Positions 16,790 to 26,955 of a stretch of DNA of 64,000 bases are shown piece by piece. Where the stretch lies: the NCBI GenBank assembly GCA_900540385.1, contig UQFY01000005.1:34711-98710 (forward strand). Reading direction: 5' to 3'. Positions within the stretch are counted from its first letter, which is position 1, and every line of letters begins with the position of its first letter. The DNA is from an uncultured Mollicutes bacterium (GTDB lineage Bacteria > Bacillota_I > Bacilli_A > RFN20 > CAG-826). Both the position numbers and the translations under genes were made by a program. The notes under the pieces were generated by a model that ran no database searches, was not told the origin of the DNA, and saw only the letters and a program-made list of their open reading frames with translations.

Positions 16790-16812
16790 AAAAAGCCCCT
16801 TTAAAGGGGCTT
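16790..16812 (-). terminator. Terminator of the 165-residue membrane protein gene
   Basis: The palindrome AAGCCCCTTTAAAGGGGCTT, followed on the minus strand by TTTTT. Confidence 0.8.
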
Positions 16813-16831
16813 ATCATTCTTGTTATTTGAA

Positions 16832-17329
16832 TTATGCTTTTTTAGAAAATAAGCCTTTTCCGCCAACAAACAAATTCAAAACAGCAGCGACTGCAGAAGA
16901 AGCTCCTGCAGCAATAAAGCCCCATCCTAAGTTAGCAGTAACACCAGCTTCAGCAGTATTGAAGGCGGAAACCCAAGAATTACCAACCATAATAGGCGAT
17001 AAGAAGAAAAGGATTGCGCAAACAAGAGCAATTAAGCCAGCGACGAAATCAAAGAATGCACCAACTTTGCCACCAAAGAATCCAGTAACGCTTCCAATTA
17101 AGCCAAAGAAAGCAGCGATTAGGAGGAGAACGAACCATGCGATCATCGAACCATAAGGGTTATTGATTTGAAGGGCATCGTTTCCAAAAACGAAATCATA
17201 GCCACGAGCGGCCTCTAAGAAGGTGCCTTTAGCAACAAGACCAGCCCCAAGAGGGAAAAGAAGAGCGCCAACAATAGCAAGCAATGCAACAATGCTAACT
17301 ATACCTGGTAATAAAGAGTGCTTTTTCAT
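16832..17329 (-). CDS. Small membrane protein, four hydrophobic segments
   Basis: 165 residues with hydrophobic stretches at ~8-32, ~62-85, ~88-112 and ~134-155, rich in Gly/Ala, with a short extracytoplasmic loop after the first (FLEAARGYDFVFG). I recognise no family. Own promoter and terminator make it monocistronic. GAGG lies about 11 bases before the ATG. Confidence 0.7.
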   Translation of the reverse strand: MKKHSLLPGIVSIVALLAIVGALLFPLGAGLVAKGTFLEAARGYDFVFGNDALQINNPYGSMIAWFVLLLIAAFFGLIGSVTGFFGGKVGAFFDFVAGLIALVCAILFFLSPIMVGNSWVSAFNTAEAGVTANLGWGFIAAGASSAVAAVLNLFVGGKGLFSKKA

Positions 17330-17357
17330 AAATAGTTACCTCGAATGAACACCGATA

Positions 17358-17386
17358 ATATTACTAGTCTTGTTTCTTTTCTTCAA
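17358..17386 (-). promoter_or_regulatory. Promoter of the small membrane protein gene
   Basis: Minus-strand TTGAAG (17381-17386), 17-base spacer, TAATAT (17358-17363), about 30 bases before the ATG. The rest of the 283-base gap to the divergent lipoprotein gene shows no other clear element. Confidence 0.45.
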
Positions 17387-17612
17387 GAAAAGGCTTTGCA
17401 CATATTTTCTCAACCGTTTTGAATTCTGTTTATTTTTATTTGTTTCCCTACGAGCTTAAAGATTTTTTACATTTTAAAAACCTGGAATGTAAGCAGTTTC
17501 TTATCCTATTTAATAAAATAAAGAGCCTATTTTAGCATTTCGAAAAAATAATCATTGAAATTTAACCTTTCTAGTGTATCTTTGCACATGTCTAGCCCAA
17601 GGAGGTCATTTT

Positions 17613-19448
17613 ATGAACAAAAAGTCAAAGTTATTATTAATACTTAGCGCAGCCGCAATGGGTCTTGCCGCTACATCTTGCACAGGGGGACCAGGCGGAA
17701 GTGGTGAAGAATCTTCTTCCCAAGAATCTGCGATCTCTGCCGCAACAAGAATTTCTCACGATGAATTACCTTATATCACCATTGGAGATGTTCTTGATTT
17801 AGATCAATACATCACCATCAAGTATGAGGACAACTCTTCCGACCACAAATTTAGTGTTACTTGTACAAATTCCGCTGTGAGCATCGACGGGCATTCCGTT
17901 ATCGCAACCGAAGCAGGAACTTATAACTTATTAGTCAAAGCAGGCAGCTTACAAGCTAAGCTTTCTCTTCAAGTCGTTACTGAAGAGCATATGGGGTTAA
18001 TCAATTTCCTTGCTCCGTTAAACGATAACCCACAAAACTTCACTATCGATTTATTCGCCAGCGATTACATTTATAGCGCTATCCATACCGAAAACTATGT
18101 TGGCATCTATAACGTCAATGATCCAGCCGAGAAAGTGAAAGACGATAAAGGAAATGAGACTGACGAATATAACAGCACCCTTCTCGCCAAACTTGCTGAT
18201 GGCCACGCATATTGGGGCCACGTCGAAGGAACCGCTAAAAATCCTGTTCCAGTTTTTGATCCTGGGTATGCTAGCTGGAATAACTATTACATCACCCAAA
18301 GTTTATCCTTAGATGCCACCGATTTCGAACTCACAGATTTAGGTGGTAGCGAACCCGCTTTAGTTAGCTCTACTTCTTTTGAAGACAGCTTTATGTCTGT
18401 TGGCTTATCTAGACCAGAATCTTCCCTCGCAAAGTATGGATATAGTTGGGCTGGTATGGCTTTCATGGGTTTACAAGATAATGACAGCGATGGCGTTGAC
18501 GACGGCGCTCTCTTCCTTGCTTTAATTAACATGCAAAAAGAAGACGGAACTTCTGAGCTTGGCAGTTTCGCCTATCTTCAAATCCGTGACATCGGCACAA
18601 CAAAAGTTGATTTCTTAAATAAAGCAATCTCTGATGCAAGTTATGTCCCACTCATTCCAAAAGCGGATGAAATCACCACTGTCTTTGATCAAATCAATCA
18701 AGGCAAGAACTACACAGTTACTTTGGAAATGTATTCTGCTGACGATAAGGGCAACCCACTTGCTACACCTGCATCTAAAGATGGAACCATTGCAATCACT
18801 GGCGCTTCTTATACAAAGACCGTTACAACCGTTACAGAAACAGGTATTCATTCCGTCTTAGAAAGAAAAGCGGCCGAAGAAGCGGATGGAAAAGTCACGG
18901 TTAGTGAACTTGCCAAAGCAGGCGAACTTGCTTATTGGACAGATGGTACAAATTGCTACACCTCTTCCTTAGGAAAAGATGGCAATATGTCCGCCAAAGA
19001 GCAAGTCCAAGAAGGAACAGACGTCCTTTCTATTGAAAATGTCAAACCATGGACTGCTCAAAACGTTACCGAAAACGAAATCAATAACACCGTTTGGACC
19101 AAGAAGACAGCCAATGGCACAAAAGTGACCATGAAAGGACAATGTGGCGATAACGACAATGCCGGAAACGTCACCAACCTCCTCTTTGTCGCTCTCTTCA
19201 ATATGTCGCCATTCTCTCAAATCGGTACCGCCCTTGGTAAAGCAGAAAAATTCACCAACGGCGAATATGGTTCTTTAATCTCCATGTCTAACTATGAAGA
19301 AGTCACTGTTGATACCGCTACAAAAGATGTCACCGTCTTTGTGAATGCTTACTTACCATTCAGTGATATCGAGAATAAGAACATGGGATTAAAGCTCACC
19401 ATCAGCAACGTTGGCACAACCACAAACGATTTCTCTTCCCTCAAATAA
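17613..19448 (+). CDS. Secreted lipoprotein of the Opp locus, function unknown
   Basis: A 611-residue protein with signal peptide and lipobox ATSC (Cys ~23), a Gly/Ser linker, then a bacterial Ig-like domain at about 45-125 (YITIGDVLDLDQYITIKYED). The large remainder has no domain I recognise; DNDSDGVDDGAL around 290 resembles a calcium-binding loop. The start at 17613 follows AAGGAGG; an upstream ATG at 17574 lacks one and would break the signal peptide. It lies 61 bases before oppA, so it may help bind or present peptides. That role is a guess from position. Confidence 0.7.
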   Translation: MNKKSKLLLILSAAAMGLAATSCTGGPGGSGEESSSQESAISAATRISHDELPYITIGDVLDLDQYITIKYEDNSSDHKFSVTCTNSAVSIDGHSVIATEAGTYNLLVKAGSLQAKLSLQVVTEEHMGLINFLAPLNDNPQNFTIDLFASDYIYSAIHTENYVGIYNVNDPAEKVKDDKGNETDEYNSTLLAKLADGHAYWGHVEGTAKNPVPVFDPGYASWNNYYITQSLSLDATDFELTDLGGSEPALVSSTSFEDSFMSVGLSRPESSLAKYGYSWAGMAFMGLQDNDSDGVDDGALFLALINMQKEDGTSELGSFAYLQIRDIGTTKVDFLNKAISDASYVPLIPKADEITTVFDQINQGKNYTVTLEMYSADDKGNPLATPASKDGTIAITGASYTKTVTTVTETGIHSVLERKAAEEADGKVTVSELAKAGELAYWTDGTNCYTSSLGKDGNMSAKEQVQEGTDVLSIENVKPWTAQNVTENEINNTVWTKKTANGTKVTMKGQCGDNDNAGNVTNLLFVALFNMSPFSQIGTALGKAEKFTNGEYGSLISMSNYEEVTVDTATKDVTVFVNAYLPFSDIENKNMGLKLTISNVGTTTNDFSSLK

Positions 19449-19457
19449 CATGAGGGA
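19437..19457 (+). other. Stem-loop between lipoprotein gene and oppA
   Basis: TCCCTCA / TGAGGGA, 7 pairs with a 7-base loop, overlapping the lipoprotein stop codon. No T-run follows, so it is more likely an mRNA-processing or stabilising hairpin than a terminator. Confidence 0.4.
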
Positions 19458-19509
19458 GAGAGATTTGTAGTAAAATAAATCGATCTTTGTAATTTTAAGG
19501 AGGAAAAAT

Positions 19510-22281
19510 ATGACTAAAAACAAATGGAAATTTGGCTTATTATCCGTTACTGCTGTTTTATCTTTAGCCGGATGTAACAACACCAACGTTTCGGATGTTG
19601 ACTATACGTATAACACTTACTTATCTACCAGCCCTTCTAACTGGAATGTCCATAACTGGCAAACTAACGACGAATCCTATATCACTTCATTCACAGAAAT
19701 GGGCCTTTATGACGCCATTTTAAACGAAGCAAAAGATGGATATACATTCGTCTCTGAAATGGCTGGCGGTATGCCTGAAAAAATTGACCCTGCCGATGTT
19801 GATCTTGAAGAAATCAATAAATATTATGGAGATAGCGTTGGTAACATCGTACCAGGCATGGTTTGGGATATCCCTCTTAACGAAAAGGCTTGTTGGGAAG
19901 ACGGCACTAAAATCACAGCCGATGATTATCTTGAATCCATGGAGCTTCAACTTAATCCAAAATATGCTAACTTCCGTGCTGACTCCTACTATAGTGGCAA
20001 CTTCGTTTTAACCAACGCTGAAAACTATTACAAACAAGGACGTCAAACCATTGAAGAGTTCTTCAAATACAAAACCCCAAACGGCACCGTTAAGGATGAC
20101 TCTGGCTTGTATTATCTTAACTTAGGTAAACACACTTCCTTTATCGACGGTATCTTCTCTAATGCTGAAGATGTTACCCTTATTAGCGCATTCAATTCTT
20201 TCGAATCAAATTATCCAGCTCTTAAGCTCGTTTGTGAAAGAATTTCCAACGCCTATAACTACTATTTATGGAAGGCAGTCGATCATAAAGAGTCTTCCCA
20301 TAAGAACGATTGGGAACGTGTAACCAGAGCTGATAACGTTTCTGCATCAATGGTTGAAAGCGATAATGTAGATATCGAACTCGACGTCTTTGACAATGGC
20401 TTTAAAGACTTTACAACAGGCGAAGAAACCAGAATCAAAACAATCAAGAAATTATCCGACGGTTCAGAAGGTTTCGACATTTGGCAAGATGACAACGTCG
20501 AAATCTACACCCGTGATATGTTGGAAAAAGACTTAAAAACTCTTGTTCAAACAGTTTATAGAGGAACCGAAAAGAACCAAAAATGGGCTTGGAAGCTTCC
20601 TTTGTTCACCCAAGTATATACTTACGAAGGCGATCCAATCACCGCAGAGCAAATCGGAATTCAAAAGAGAGACGACTATAAGATTCGTTTCTATTTAGTC
20701 AATCCCATCACCCCATTGAATTTGAAATTCGCTTTAACGGGTAACTGGTTGGTTAAAGTTGACCTCTACAAAAAGTTAACAAAACAATTAGGCACTGGCA
20801 GCTATGCTACAACCTATGCAGCCGATGGCGTTAATAGCTATATGTCTTATGGTCCTTACAAACTCACCTATTTCGAGCAAGGAAAGGAAATTAAGATTGA
20901 GCGTAACGATAAATGGTATGGCTATACTGATGGTAAACATGAAGGTCAATTCCAGATGGATGAGATCGACACTAAGATTTATGCCGACCACAAGACGGCT
21001 ATGCAAGAATTCTTAGCAGGAAGATTAGACGATATCGATTTAACCGTCTCTGACGTTAGAGACTATGGCCAATCCGGTCGTTGCACCACCACCTACGAAT
21101 CCTACACTCAAAAACTTTCTTTCAATTCCGATAGAAGCAAGCTTAAGGCCAGACAAACCCCTGGTGTTAACAAAACAATCCTTAATAACGATGATTTCCG
21201 TAAAGGTTTATCCTTAGGATTAAATCGTACCGAATTCGCTTCCCAAGCCACTTCTGGTTCGAAAGCGTTCACTGGTTTGCTTAACGATTTGTATCTTGCA
21301 AATAACTCCACTGGCGAATCCTATCGTTCCACCACACAAGGAAGGAGCGTTTATGGACAAGTCTATGGACATTTAGGCGGAGACACAATCGACGAAGAAA
21401 AAGGTGCAGCTCTTTCCGAAAACGCAGTCGGTTATAACCACGCCTTAGCTGTTCAATATCTTGCTAAAGGTCTTACGGAAGAACTCCAATCTGATGCAAC
21501 AGACCACATCAAACCCGGAGACAAAATTTCTTTGGAATTCCGTGTCTATGATGATTCCTCTGAAAATACTATTGCTGCTCACAAATACATCCAAAAAACA
21601 TGGGTTGGGCTTCTTGAAGAAGCAGTTACCGTTCTCAAAGGAAATGGCGCATTAAATGCAAGCCAAAATCTTAGCATGGATGTCAAGATGGTTAAGGACC
21701 AAGACTATTACACCACTGCAAGACAAGGTAATTACGATATGATCTTCTCGACTTGGGGTGGCGCTGCTGTTAACCCTTATGGTCTTATGGAAGTCTATTG
21801 CTCTGCAAGCTTCGATAACATCTGCGAATATGGTTTCAAAGGAAAGCAACAAGATGCCAAACTTTGGATCGATCTTAATGGCGATGGCAATAAAGGCGCT
21901 GACGAAGTTCGTAGCTTTGATAAATGGTATAACGATTTGAATACCGGAACAGAGTTTAGCGAAGCAAAATTCGGCGATGATATCAAAGAAGGCGATGCTG
22001 GTTATGAAGAATATTTGACAATTCATAACAAGAAGCTCACCGTTCTTGCAGGACTTGAAGCAGGTATCATAAACCGCTTTGAGGCTATTCCTCTCGTTGC
22101 CCGTGGAACTTCTTCCTTATTGGGATTCAAAGTTGAAAACGCAACCAACACCTACGTATCCTTAATTGGTTACGGCGGAATCCGTTTCTTGAAATTCAAC
22201 TACACCAATTCCCAATGGTCCGAATGGTGTTCTAGCCATAAAAACCAACTTGGTGACCTCTATAAAGCTTATAGAAACTAA
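19510..22281 (+). CDS. oppA: Oligopeptide ABC transporter substrate-binding lipoprotein
   Basis: A 923-residue family 5 solute-binding protein with lipobox LAGC (Cys22). Recognisable parts are ITADDYLESMELQLNP, SYGPYKLTYFEQGKE, the helix region NDDFRKGLSLGLNRTEF, and the late stretch YDMIFSTWGGA. It is much longer than the usual 540-600 residues, with extra sequence at ~180-350. It catches extracellular peptides and hands them to OppBC. AGGAGG precedes the ATG. First gene of the opp set, separated from oppB by a strong hairpin. Confidence 0.9.
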   Translation: MTKNKWKFGLLSVTAVLSLAGCNNTNVSDVDYTYNTYLSTSPSNWNVHNWQTNDESYITSFTEMGLYDAILNEAKDGYTFVSEMAGGMPEKIDPADVDLEEINKYYGDSVGNIVPGMVWDIPLNEKACWEDGTKITADDYLESMELQLNPKYANFRADSYYSGNFVLTNAENYYKQGRQTIEEFFKYKTPNGTVKDDSGLYYLNLGKHTSFIDGIFSNAEDVTLISAFNSFESNYPALKLVCERISNAYNYYLWKAVDHKESSHKNDWERVTRADNVSASMVESDNVDIELDVFDNGFKDFTTGEETRIKTIKKLSDGSEGFDIWQDDNVEIYTRDMLEKDLKTLVQTVYRGTEKNQKWAWKLPLFTQVYTYEGDPITAEQIGIQKRDDYKIRFYLVNPITPLNLKFALTGNWLVKVDLYKKLTKQLGTGSYATTYAADGVNSYMSYGPYKLTYFEQGKEIKIERNDKWYGYTDGKHEGQFQMDEIDTKIYADHKTAMQEFLAGRLDDIDLTVSDVRDYGQSGRCTTTYESYTQKLSFNSDRSKLKARQTPGVNKTILNNDDFRKGLSLGLNRTEFASQATSGSKAFTGLLNDLYLANNSTGESYRSTTQGRSVYGQVYGHLGGDTIDEEKGAALSENAVGYNHALAVQYLAKGLTEELQSDATDHIKPGDKISLEFRVYDDSSENTIAAHKYIQKTWVGLLEEAVTVLKGNGALNASQNLSMDVKMVKDQDYYTTARQGNYDMIFSTWGGAAVNPYGLMEVYCSASFDNICEYGFKGKQQDAKLWIDLNGDGNKGADEVRSFDKWYNDLNTGTEFSEAKFGDDIKEGDAGYEEYLTIHNKKLTVLAGLEAGIINRFEAIPLVARGTSSLLGFKVENATNTYVSLIGYGGIRFLKFNYTNSQWSEWCSSHKNQLGDLYKAYRN

Positions 22282-22312
22282 TAGTTAATTCATCATTTTT
22301 GGATATAATTTA

Positions 22313-22338
22313 AAGGCCGGCCTTTTATGACCGGCCTT
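22313..22338 (+). other. Strong hairpin between oppA and oppB
   Basis: AAGGCCGG / CCGGCCTT, 8 pairs with a 10-base loop and no T-run after it. It probably protects the upstream oppA mRNA or lowers oppB-F expression, giving more binding protein than permease, as intergenic hairpins do in other ABC operons. Confidence 0.6.
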
Positions 22339-22357
22339 AATTCAGTAAAAAGAGCCT

Positions 22358-23488
22358 ATGAAAAACAAGAAAAACAAAACAGAAAGTTCACCAACGGTAG
22401 AAGTCACCGACTCCGTTGGAACGCTTAAAACCGAGAAAACCTGGTGGCAAAAATTTTGGGCTTCTTTTGTGAACTTTTGGACAAACAAAAGCACGAAAGA
22501 AATGCTCATTTATATTTTGAAAAGAATCCTTTTGCTCATTTTCACTTTCTTAGTCATTTTCGTCATTTGCTTTATCCTCGTTCGTTTATTACCAATTTCC
22601 ATTGATTCTGGTTTAAAAGATGAAGAAGTCTTCTATAAGCAACTTGTTGCTCAAGGAAGATATGGCTACGACGAGAAGACACACACCTATTATCAATTGC
22701 CGATTTTCCAACAATTATGGAACTTCATTAAGGGGTTAGGCTCTGATATGCCTTTTGGTTTTTCTTATAAGATCAATTGGCTTAAATCTCCAACTGAGGT
22801 TCTTTCTTCTAGATTGGCTCCAACTATTTTAATTAACATTTATTCCATGATTCTTTCCATTCCTCTCGGTTTGGCATTAGGAATCTTTATGGCTTTAAAG
22901 AAGAACAAATGGGAAGACCACGTTTTAAATATCGTCATTATGTTGGTTATTTCCGTGCCTTCTTTCATCTATGCCTTCTTACTCCAATACTTATTTGGTT
23001 ATGTTTGGCAAATCTTGCCACCTACAACAGGGTCGGCCGCGGATGGTTATTTCGATATCAAATATTTCCAATCGATTATCTTGCCAATCCTTTCTATGTC
23101 TTTTGGCTCGATTGCAGGATACGCTCGTTACACACGTGCTGAGTTAACCGAAGTCTTAACCAGTGACTTCATGTTATTAGCTAGAACAAAAGGACTTACA
23201 AGAGCTCAAGCGACTGTAAGACACGCTTTTAGAAATTCCTTAGTTCCAATCTTCCCTATGATTTTAGGTGAAGTTATCTCCGTCTTGTCTGGTTCGATGA
23301 TTATTGAAAACATCTTCCAGGTCAACGGTGTTGGTGGTCTTTTCTTGGAATCTATCTTAAAACGTGACTTTGACGTCTTCCAATTCGTTTCTATGTTCTA
23401 TATTCTCATCGGCTTAGTCGGAACTCTTGTCGTTGATATCTCGTATGGTATCGTCGATCCACGTATCAGAATGGGGAGTAAAAAATAA
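22358..23488 (+). CDS. oppB: Oligopeptide ABC transporter permease OppB
   Basis: A 376-residue permease. A ~50-residue charged cytosolic extension precedes the first membrane helix at ~50-72. The typical OppB region between the first two helices is ~75-150 (FFIKGL-like stretch with LPIFQQLWNF). The ABC-permease EAA loop is ARTKGLTRAQATVRHAFRNSLVP, here seen around 285-307. The last base of its stop is the first base of the oppC start region (overlap at 23488), so the pair is coupled. Confidence 0.93.
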   Translation: MKNKKNKTESSPTVEVTDSVGTLKTEKTWWQKFWASFVNFWTNKSTKEMLIYILKRILLLIFTFLVIFVICFILVRLLPISIDSGLKDEEVFYKQLVAQGRYGYDEKTHTYYQLPIFQQLWNFIKGLGSDMPFGFSYKINWLKSPTEVLSSRLAPTILINIYSMILSIPLGLALGIFMALKKNKWEDHVLNIVIMLVISVPSFIYAFLLQYLFGYVWQILPPTTGSAADGYFDIKYFQSIILPILSMSFGSIAGYARYTRAELTEVLTSDFMLLARTKGLTRAQATVRHAFRNSLVPIFPMILGEVISVLSGSMIIENIFQVNGVGGLFLESILKRDFDVFQFVSMFYILIGLVGTLVVDISYGIVDPRIRMGSKK

Positions 23489-25185
23489 TGGAAAACAATA
23501 ACATTTCTCTTGAAACAAATAACCTCCCTAAGGAGTTATTCAAAAAATCGAAGATTGATGCCGAAACTCTGCACGATCAGGCTTTCGAAACAAAACCAAT
23601 CTCTTTCTTAAAGGGCGCTTTAATGCGTTTTGCTAAAAACAAAGCGTCCATTGTCGCTTCGATTATCATCGCTGTCATTATCTTATACGCGATTATCGTT
23701 CCTTTCGCTTCTCCTAAGGCCCATGTGAACACAACCGATTACCCAACTGGTTTCTATGACGCAAACTTCTCTTACGCTTTGCCATACAATCCAATGTTCA
23801 AAGGCAGCGGTTTCTGGGATGGTACTGAAGTAAAAACAGGTCAAACTGAAGACGATTATGAAAAATATAAGCTTACAGATTCTAACCACCAACCTCTTGT
23901 TGCCGTAACCGGCATCAAAGAGGATAAAGTCGGTTCCAGTTCCATCAAGATGTATTCTTTAAGAATCGATTCTTACGCTATCGGCAACAAAGTCGTTTAC
24001 GTTTCTCAAGATCAATACGATAAATTGGTTTCTTATGAGAAAGAACAAGGAATCTATAAAACCAAAAATTCCATCATGAAGCCTCTTGTTGATGTGGCGA
24101 CCTACATTTCTCAATATAAAGATCAAATGGCGCAAGACCTTGCCCATAAGAGCTATGCTGAACTTACAGCCGCCGAGACTTCGATAAAAACCACTATCGA
24201 TAACGTCACCGACTTCATGAATAACTATTACAACCAGAATAGTGACATCTATTACAAACTCTCCGCCAAAACATCATCTGGCAGTTATACTCAAACCGGT
24301 TCCCCTAGTATCGTTTATGGAAGAGATGGAACCCCTGAGACAATTTATAAGAAGGACGCAGAAGGCAACGACGTTTATTTCGAATATGCAAACGGACGTT
24401 ATACTCTCCGTGTTGATTATTTCGATTACTTCACCTTTAAAAACGGCTTTGAACCATATTATTTCTTTGGCGCAAACGGCTCAGGACAAGATATCTTCTT
24501 AAGACTTGCCACCGGCACAAGATTCTCTCTTTTACTCGGTGTTGGCATCTCTTTAATTAACATCCTTATCGGTGTTATTTGGGGTTCTGTTTCCGGATAT
24601 TATGGCGGAAAAGTCGACTTAATCATGGAACGTTTCACGGATATTATTTCCGCCATTCCTTCCATCATTATTCTTACTGTCTGTTCTGTTCAATTCACGA
24701 ACAATTTAGCTTTAAAGGCAACCTTCGGAGATACAGGCGTTTACGTTCTCGCCTTCTTAGTTGCCTTCGTTTACTCAGGATGGGTTGGCGTTGCAGGAAC
24801 GACCCGTATGCAATTCTATCGTTTTAAGGGACAAGAATATGTCTTGGCTTCAAGAACCTTAGGCGCAAAAGATGGACGTTTGATTTTCAAGCATATCCTT
24901 CCAAACGCCATTGGTACGTTAGTCACCTCCTCTGTCTTAATGATTCCATCCGTTATCTTCTCTGAATCGTCTTTAAGCTACTTAGGCATTATTAACTTCA
25001 CGACAAGCGGTCTTTCTTCGATTGGCTCCTTGCTAGAAGAAGGCCAGAATGCAGGTCTTCAAGCTCACCCACATATGTTGTTATTCCCATGCATCATCAT
25101 TTCGTTGCTTATGATCTGCTTCAACTTATTTGGCAATGGCTTACGTGACGCATTCAACACATCACTCAAAGGAAGCGAGGAATAA
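23488..25185 (+). CDS. oppC: Oligopeptide ABC transporter permease OppC with large extracytoplasmic insert
   Basis: 565 residues, against about 300 for typical OppC. Transmembrane helix 1 is at ~53-73. The segment ~74-325 is hydrophilic and should lie outside the cell. The standard core resumes at FGANGSGQDIFLRL with the remaining helices, and the EAA loop is around LASRTLGAKDGRLIFKHILP. Known OppC proteins have only a short loop there. The insert may contact OppA or the peptide. In frame throughout, so it is not an assembly artefact of a stop or shift. Confidence 0.93.
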   Translation: MENNNISLETNNLPKELFKKSKIDAETLHDQAFETKPISFLKGALMRFAKNKASIVASIIIAVIILYAIIVPFASPKAHVNTTDYPTGFYDANFSYALPYNPMFKGSGFWDGTEVKTGQTEDDYEKYKLTDSNHQPLVAVTGIKEDKVGSSSIKMYSLRIDSYAIGNKVVYVSQDQYDKLVSYEKEQGIYKTKNSIMKPLVDVATYISQYKDQMAQDLAHKSYAELTAAETSIKTTIDNVTDFMNNYYNQNSDIYYKLSAKTSSGSYTQTGSPSIVYGRDGTPETIYKKDAEGNDVYFEYANGRYTLRVDYFDYFTFKNGFEPYYFFGANGSGQDIFLRLATGTRFSLLLGVGISLINILIGVIWGSVSGYYGGKVDLIMERFTDIISAIPSIIILTVCSVQFTNNLALKATFGDTGVYVLAFLVAFVYSGWVGVAGTTRMQFYRFKGQEYVLASRTLGAKDGRLIFKHILPNAIGTLVTSSVLMIPSVIFSESSLSYLGIINFTTSGLSSIGSLLEEGQNAGLQAHPHMLLFPCIIISLLMICFNLFGNGLRDAFNTSLKGSEE

Positions 25186-25190
25186 AGATT

Positions 25191-26954
25191 ATGGCTATGG
25201 AAACAAAACAAAACGATAAAATCCTAGACGTAAAGAACTTACGTATCTCCTTCCGCACTGATGGAGGAACCGTCAAAGCGGTTCGTGGCATTTCTTTCTC
25301 CCTCTATAAAGGAAAAACGCTTGCCATTGTCGGTGAATCCGGTTCAGGAAAATCCGTCACCTCTAAAGCAATTTTAGGCATCCTTGCCGGAAATAAGATT
25401 ATTGAAGATGGCCAAATTCTTTATGATGGAAAAGACCTTCTTCAAATCAATGAGGATCAATTCTCTAAAATCCGTGGTGTCAAAATCTCCATGATTTTCC
25501 AGGACCCTTTATCCTCTTTAAACCCAATCATGATTGTCGGTAAACAACTTACCGAAGCTATGGTTTTAAAACAAAAGGCTGATAAGAAAGAAGCAAAACG
25601 TCATCTTACAAAACTAAACGCTTTAATTAAAAAAGCTGACCCAGATGAAACCAACCTTCTCCTTATTGAGCAAAAAGAAGGTCGTTTCTCTATTGAACAA
25701 CATAGGGATTTATTCCTTCATGCCGCAGAGATTTCTGTCGATGAGCAAAAGGAAACCATTGAAAACATTCTTCCTAAACTTGAGAACGTCTATCAAGAAC
25801 ACTTCAATAAAGAGGATTTTGACTTCGGCAAAACTTTTGCTGCTTTGAAACCATTATTCAAGGACTTAGCAAAATGTGAGTTATCTATCTCAACAAGTCC
25901 AGATAACATCATTTCCGTCTTCCCAATTCAAGCAAAGAACTATGTTGCAGCCGCAAAAGACTCTTTAGCCCACGAAAGGCTTAGAGAAAAGAATTTCGTT
26001 AAATATGGCGTGAATGATTTCTTTGATTTGCCTGCCTCTGTGCGTGCAAAATCCCGTGAAACAATCATCTCACAAAAAGAACATCAAGCTCATTTCCAAG
26101 CCGCTTTCGAAGAACTTCTTGAGCACTTGAAAGAACTTCTTAGAAGAACGGCTGAAGAAACAGCCGAAATTGGTGAAGAAGCAATTGTCTCCTATAACGA
26201 AGCAATCAAAATTTCTGAAAGTGAGCTTACTCACAAAGAAGCTAAGGAAAGAGCCATCAAAATGCTCGCAGACGTTGGTATCAACGAACCAGAAAAGAGA
26301 TATAACCAATATCCATTCGAACTATCTGGAGGTATGAGACAACGTATTGTTATTGCTATTGCCCTTTGTTCTTCTCCAGAAATCCTTATTTGCGATGAAC
26401 CTACCACCGCTTTGGACGTTACCATCCAATCCCAAATCTTGGAACTTATCAATCGTTTAAAGGTTGAAAAGAATCTCTCCATCGTCTTTATTACCCATGA
26501 CCTTGGGGTTGTTGCCAATATGGCTGACGATATTGCCGTTATGTATGCTGGCAAAATTGTTGAAAAAGGCACTGCTACAGACATCTTCTATGATCCAAGA
26601 CACCCATATACCTGGGCCCTTCTTGGTTCCGTCCCTGATTTAAATACCAAAGAGAAGTTAAATGCCATCCCTGGCACTCCACCGAATATGCTTCTTCCTC
26701 CAAGAGGAGATGCTTTCGCAGCCCGTAACAAAGACGCTTTGGAAATTGATCATCTTTATCAGCCTCCATTCTTCCAAGTTTCTCCAACTCACGTTGCAGC
26801 CACCTGGAACCTTCATCCGGAAGCGGAAGACATCAAAGCCCCAGCTCTTGTCATCACTCGTATCAAGAACGCTCTTAAAGAGCATCCTGAATACACCCCT
26901 AAGGCAGATAACATGAAGAATTCCGTCTTAAATTACATCAAGGAGGATAAATAA
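25191..26954 (+). CDS. oppD: Oligopeptide ABC transporter ATPase OppD with central insert
   Basis: 587 residues against about 330-350 normally. Walker A GESGSGKS is at 48-55 and the Q-loop MIFQDP at 101-106. Then comes an extra helical segment at ~132-345. The ABC signature LSGGMRQR is at 378-385 and Walker B ILICDEP at 398-404, followed by the Opp-type C-terminal domain (HPYTWALLGSVP). All catalytic motifs are intact, so the insert hangs between the Q-loop and the signature helix. Hydrolyses ATP to drive peptide import with OppF. Met1 or Met3 could be the start. Confidence 0.93.
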   Translation: MAMETKQNDKILDVKNLRISFRTDGGTVKAVRGISFSLYKGKTLAIVGESGSGKSVTSKAILGILAGNKIIEDGQILYDGKDLLQINEDQFSKIRGVKISMIFQDPLSSLNPIMIVGKQLTEAMVLKQKADKKEAKRHLTKLNALIKKADPDETNLLLIEQKEGRFSIEQHRDLFLHAAEISVDEQKETIENILPKLENVYQEHFNKEDFDFGKTFAALKPLFKDLAKCELSISTSPDNIISVFPIQAKNYVAAAKDSLAHERLREKNFVKYGVNDFFDLPASVRAKSRETIISQKEHQAHFQAAFEELLEHLKELLRRTAEETAEIGEEAIVSYNEAIKISESELTHKEAKERAIKMLADVGINEPEKRYNQYPFELSGGMRQRIVIAIALCSSPEILICDEPTTALDVTIQSQILELINRLKVEKNLSIVFITHDLGVVANMADDIAVMYAGKIVEKGTATDIFYDPRHPYTWALLGSVPDLNTKEKLNAIPGTPPNMLLPPRGDAFAARNKDALEIDHLYQPPFFQVSPTHVAATWNLHPEAEDIKAPALVITRIKNALKEHPEYTPKADNMKNSVLNYIKEDK

Positions 26955-26955
26955 T

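Noticed and set aside
22304..22309. TATAAT as an oppB promoter
   Set aside because: No -35 at 16-18 bases and the hairpin immediately follows, so a separate promoter is not supported.
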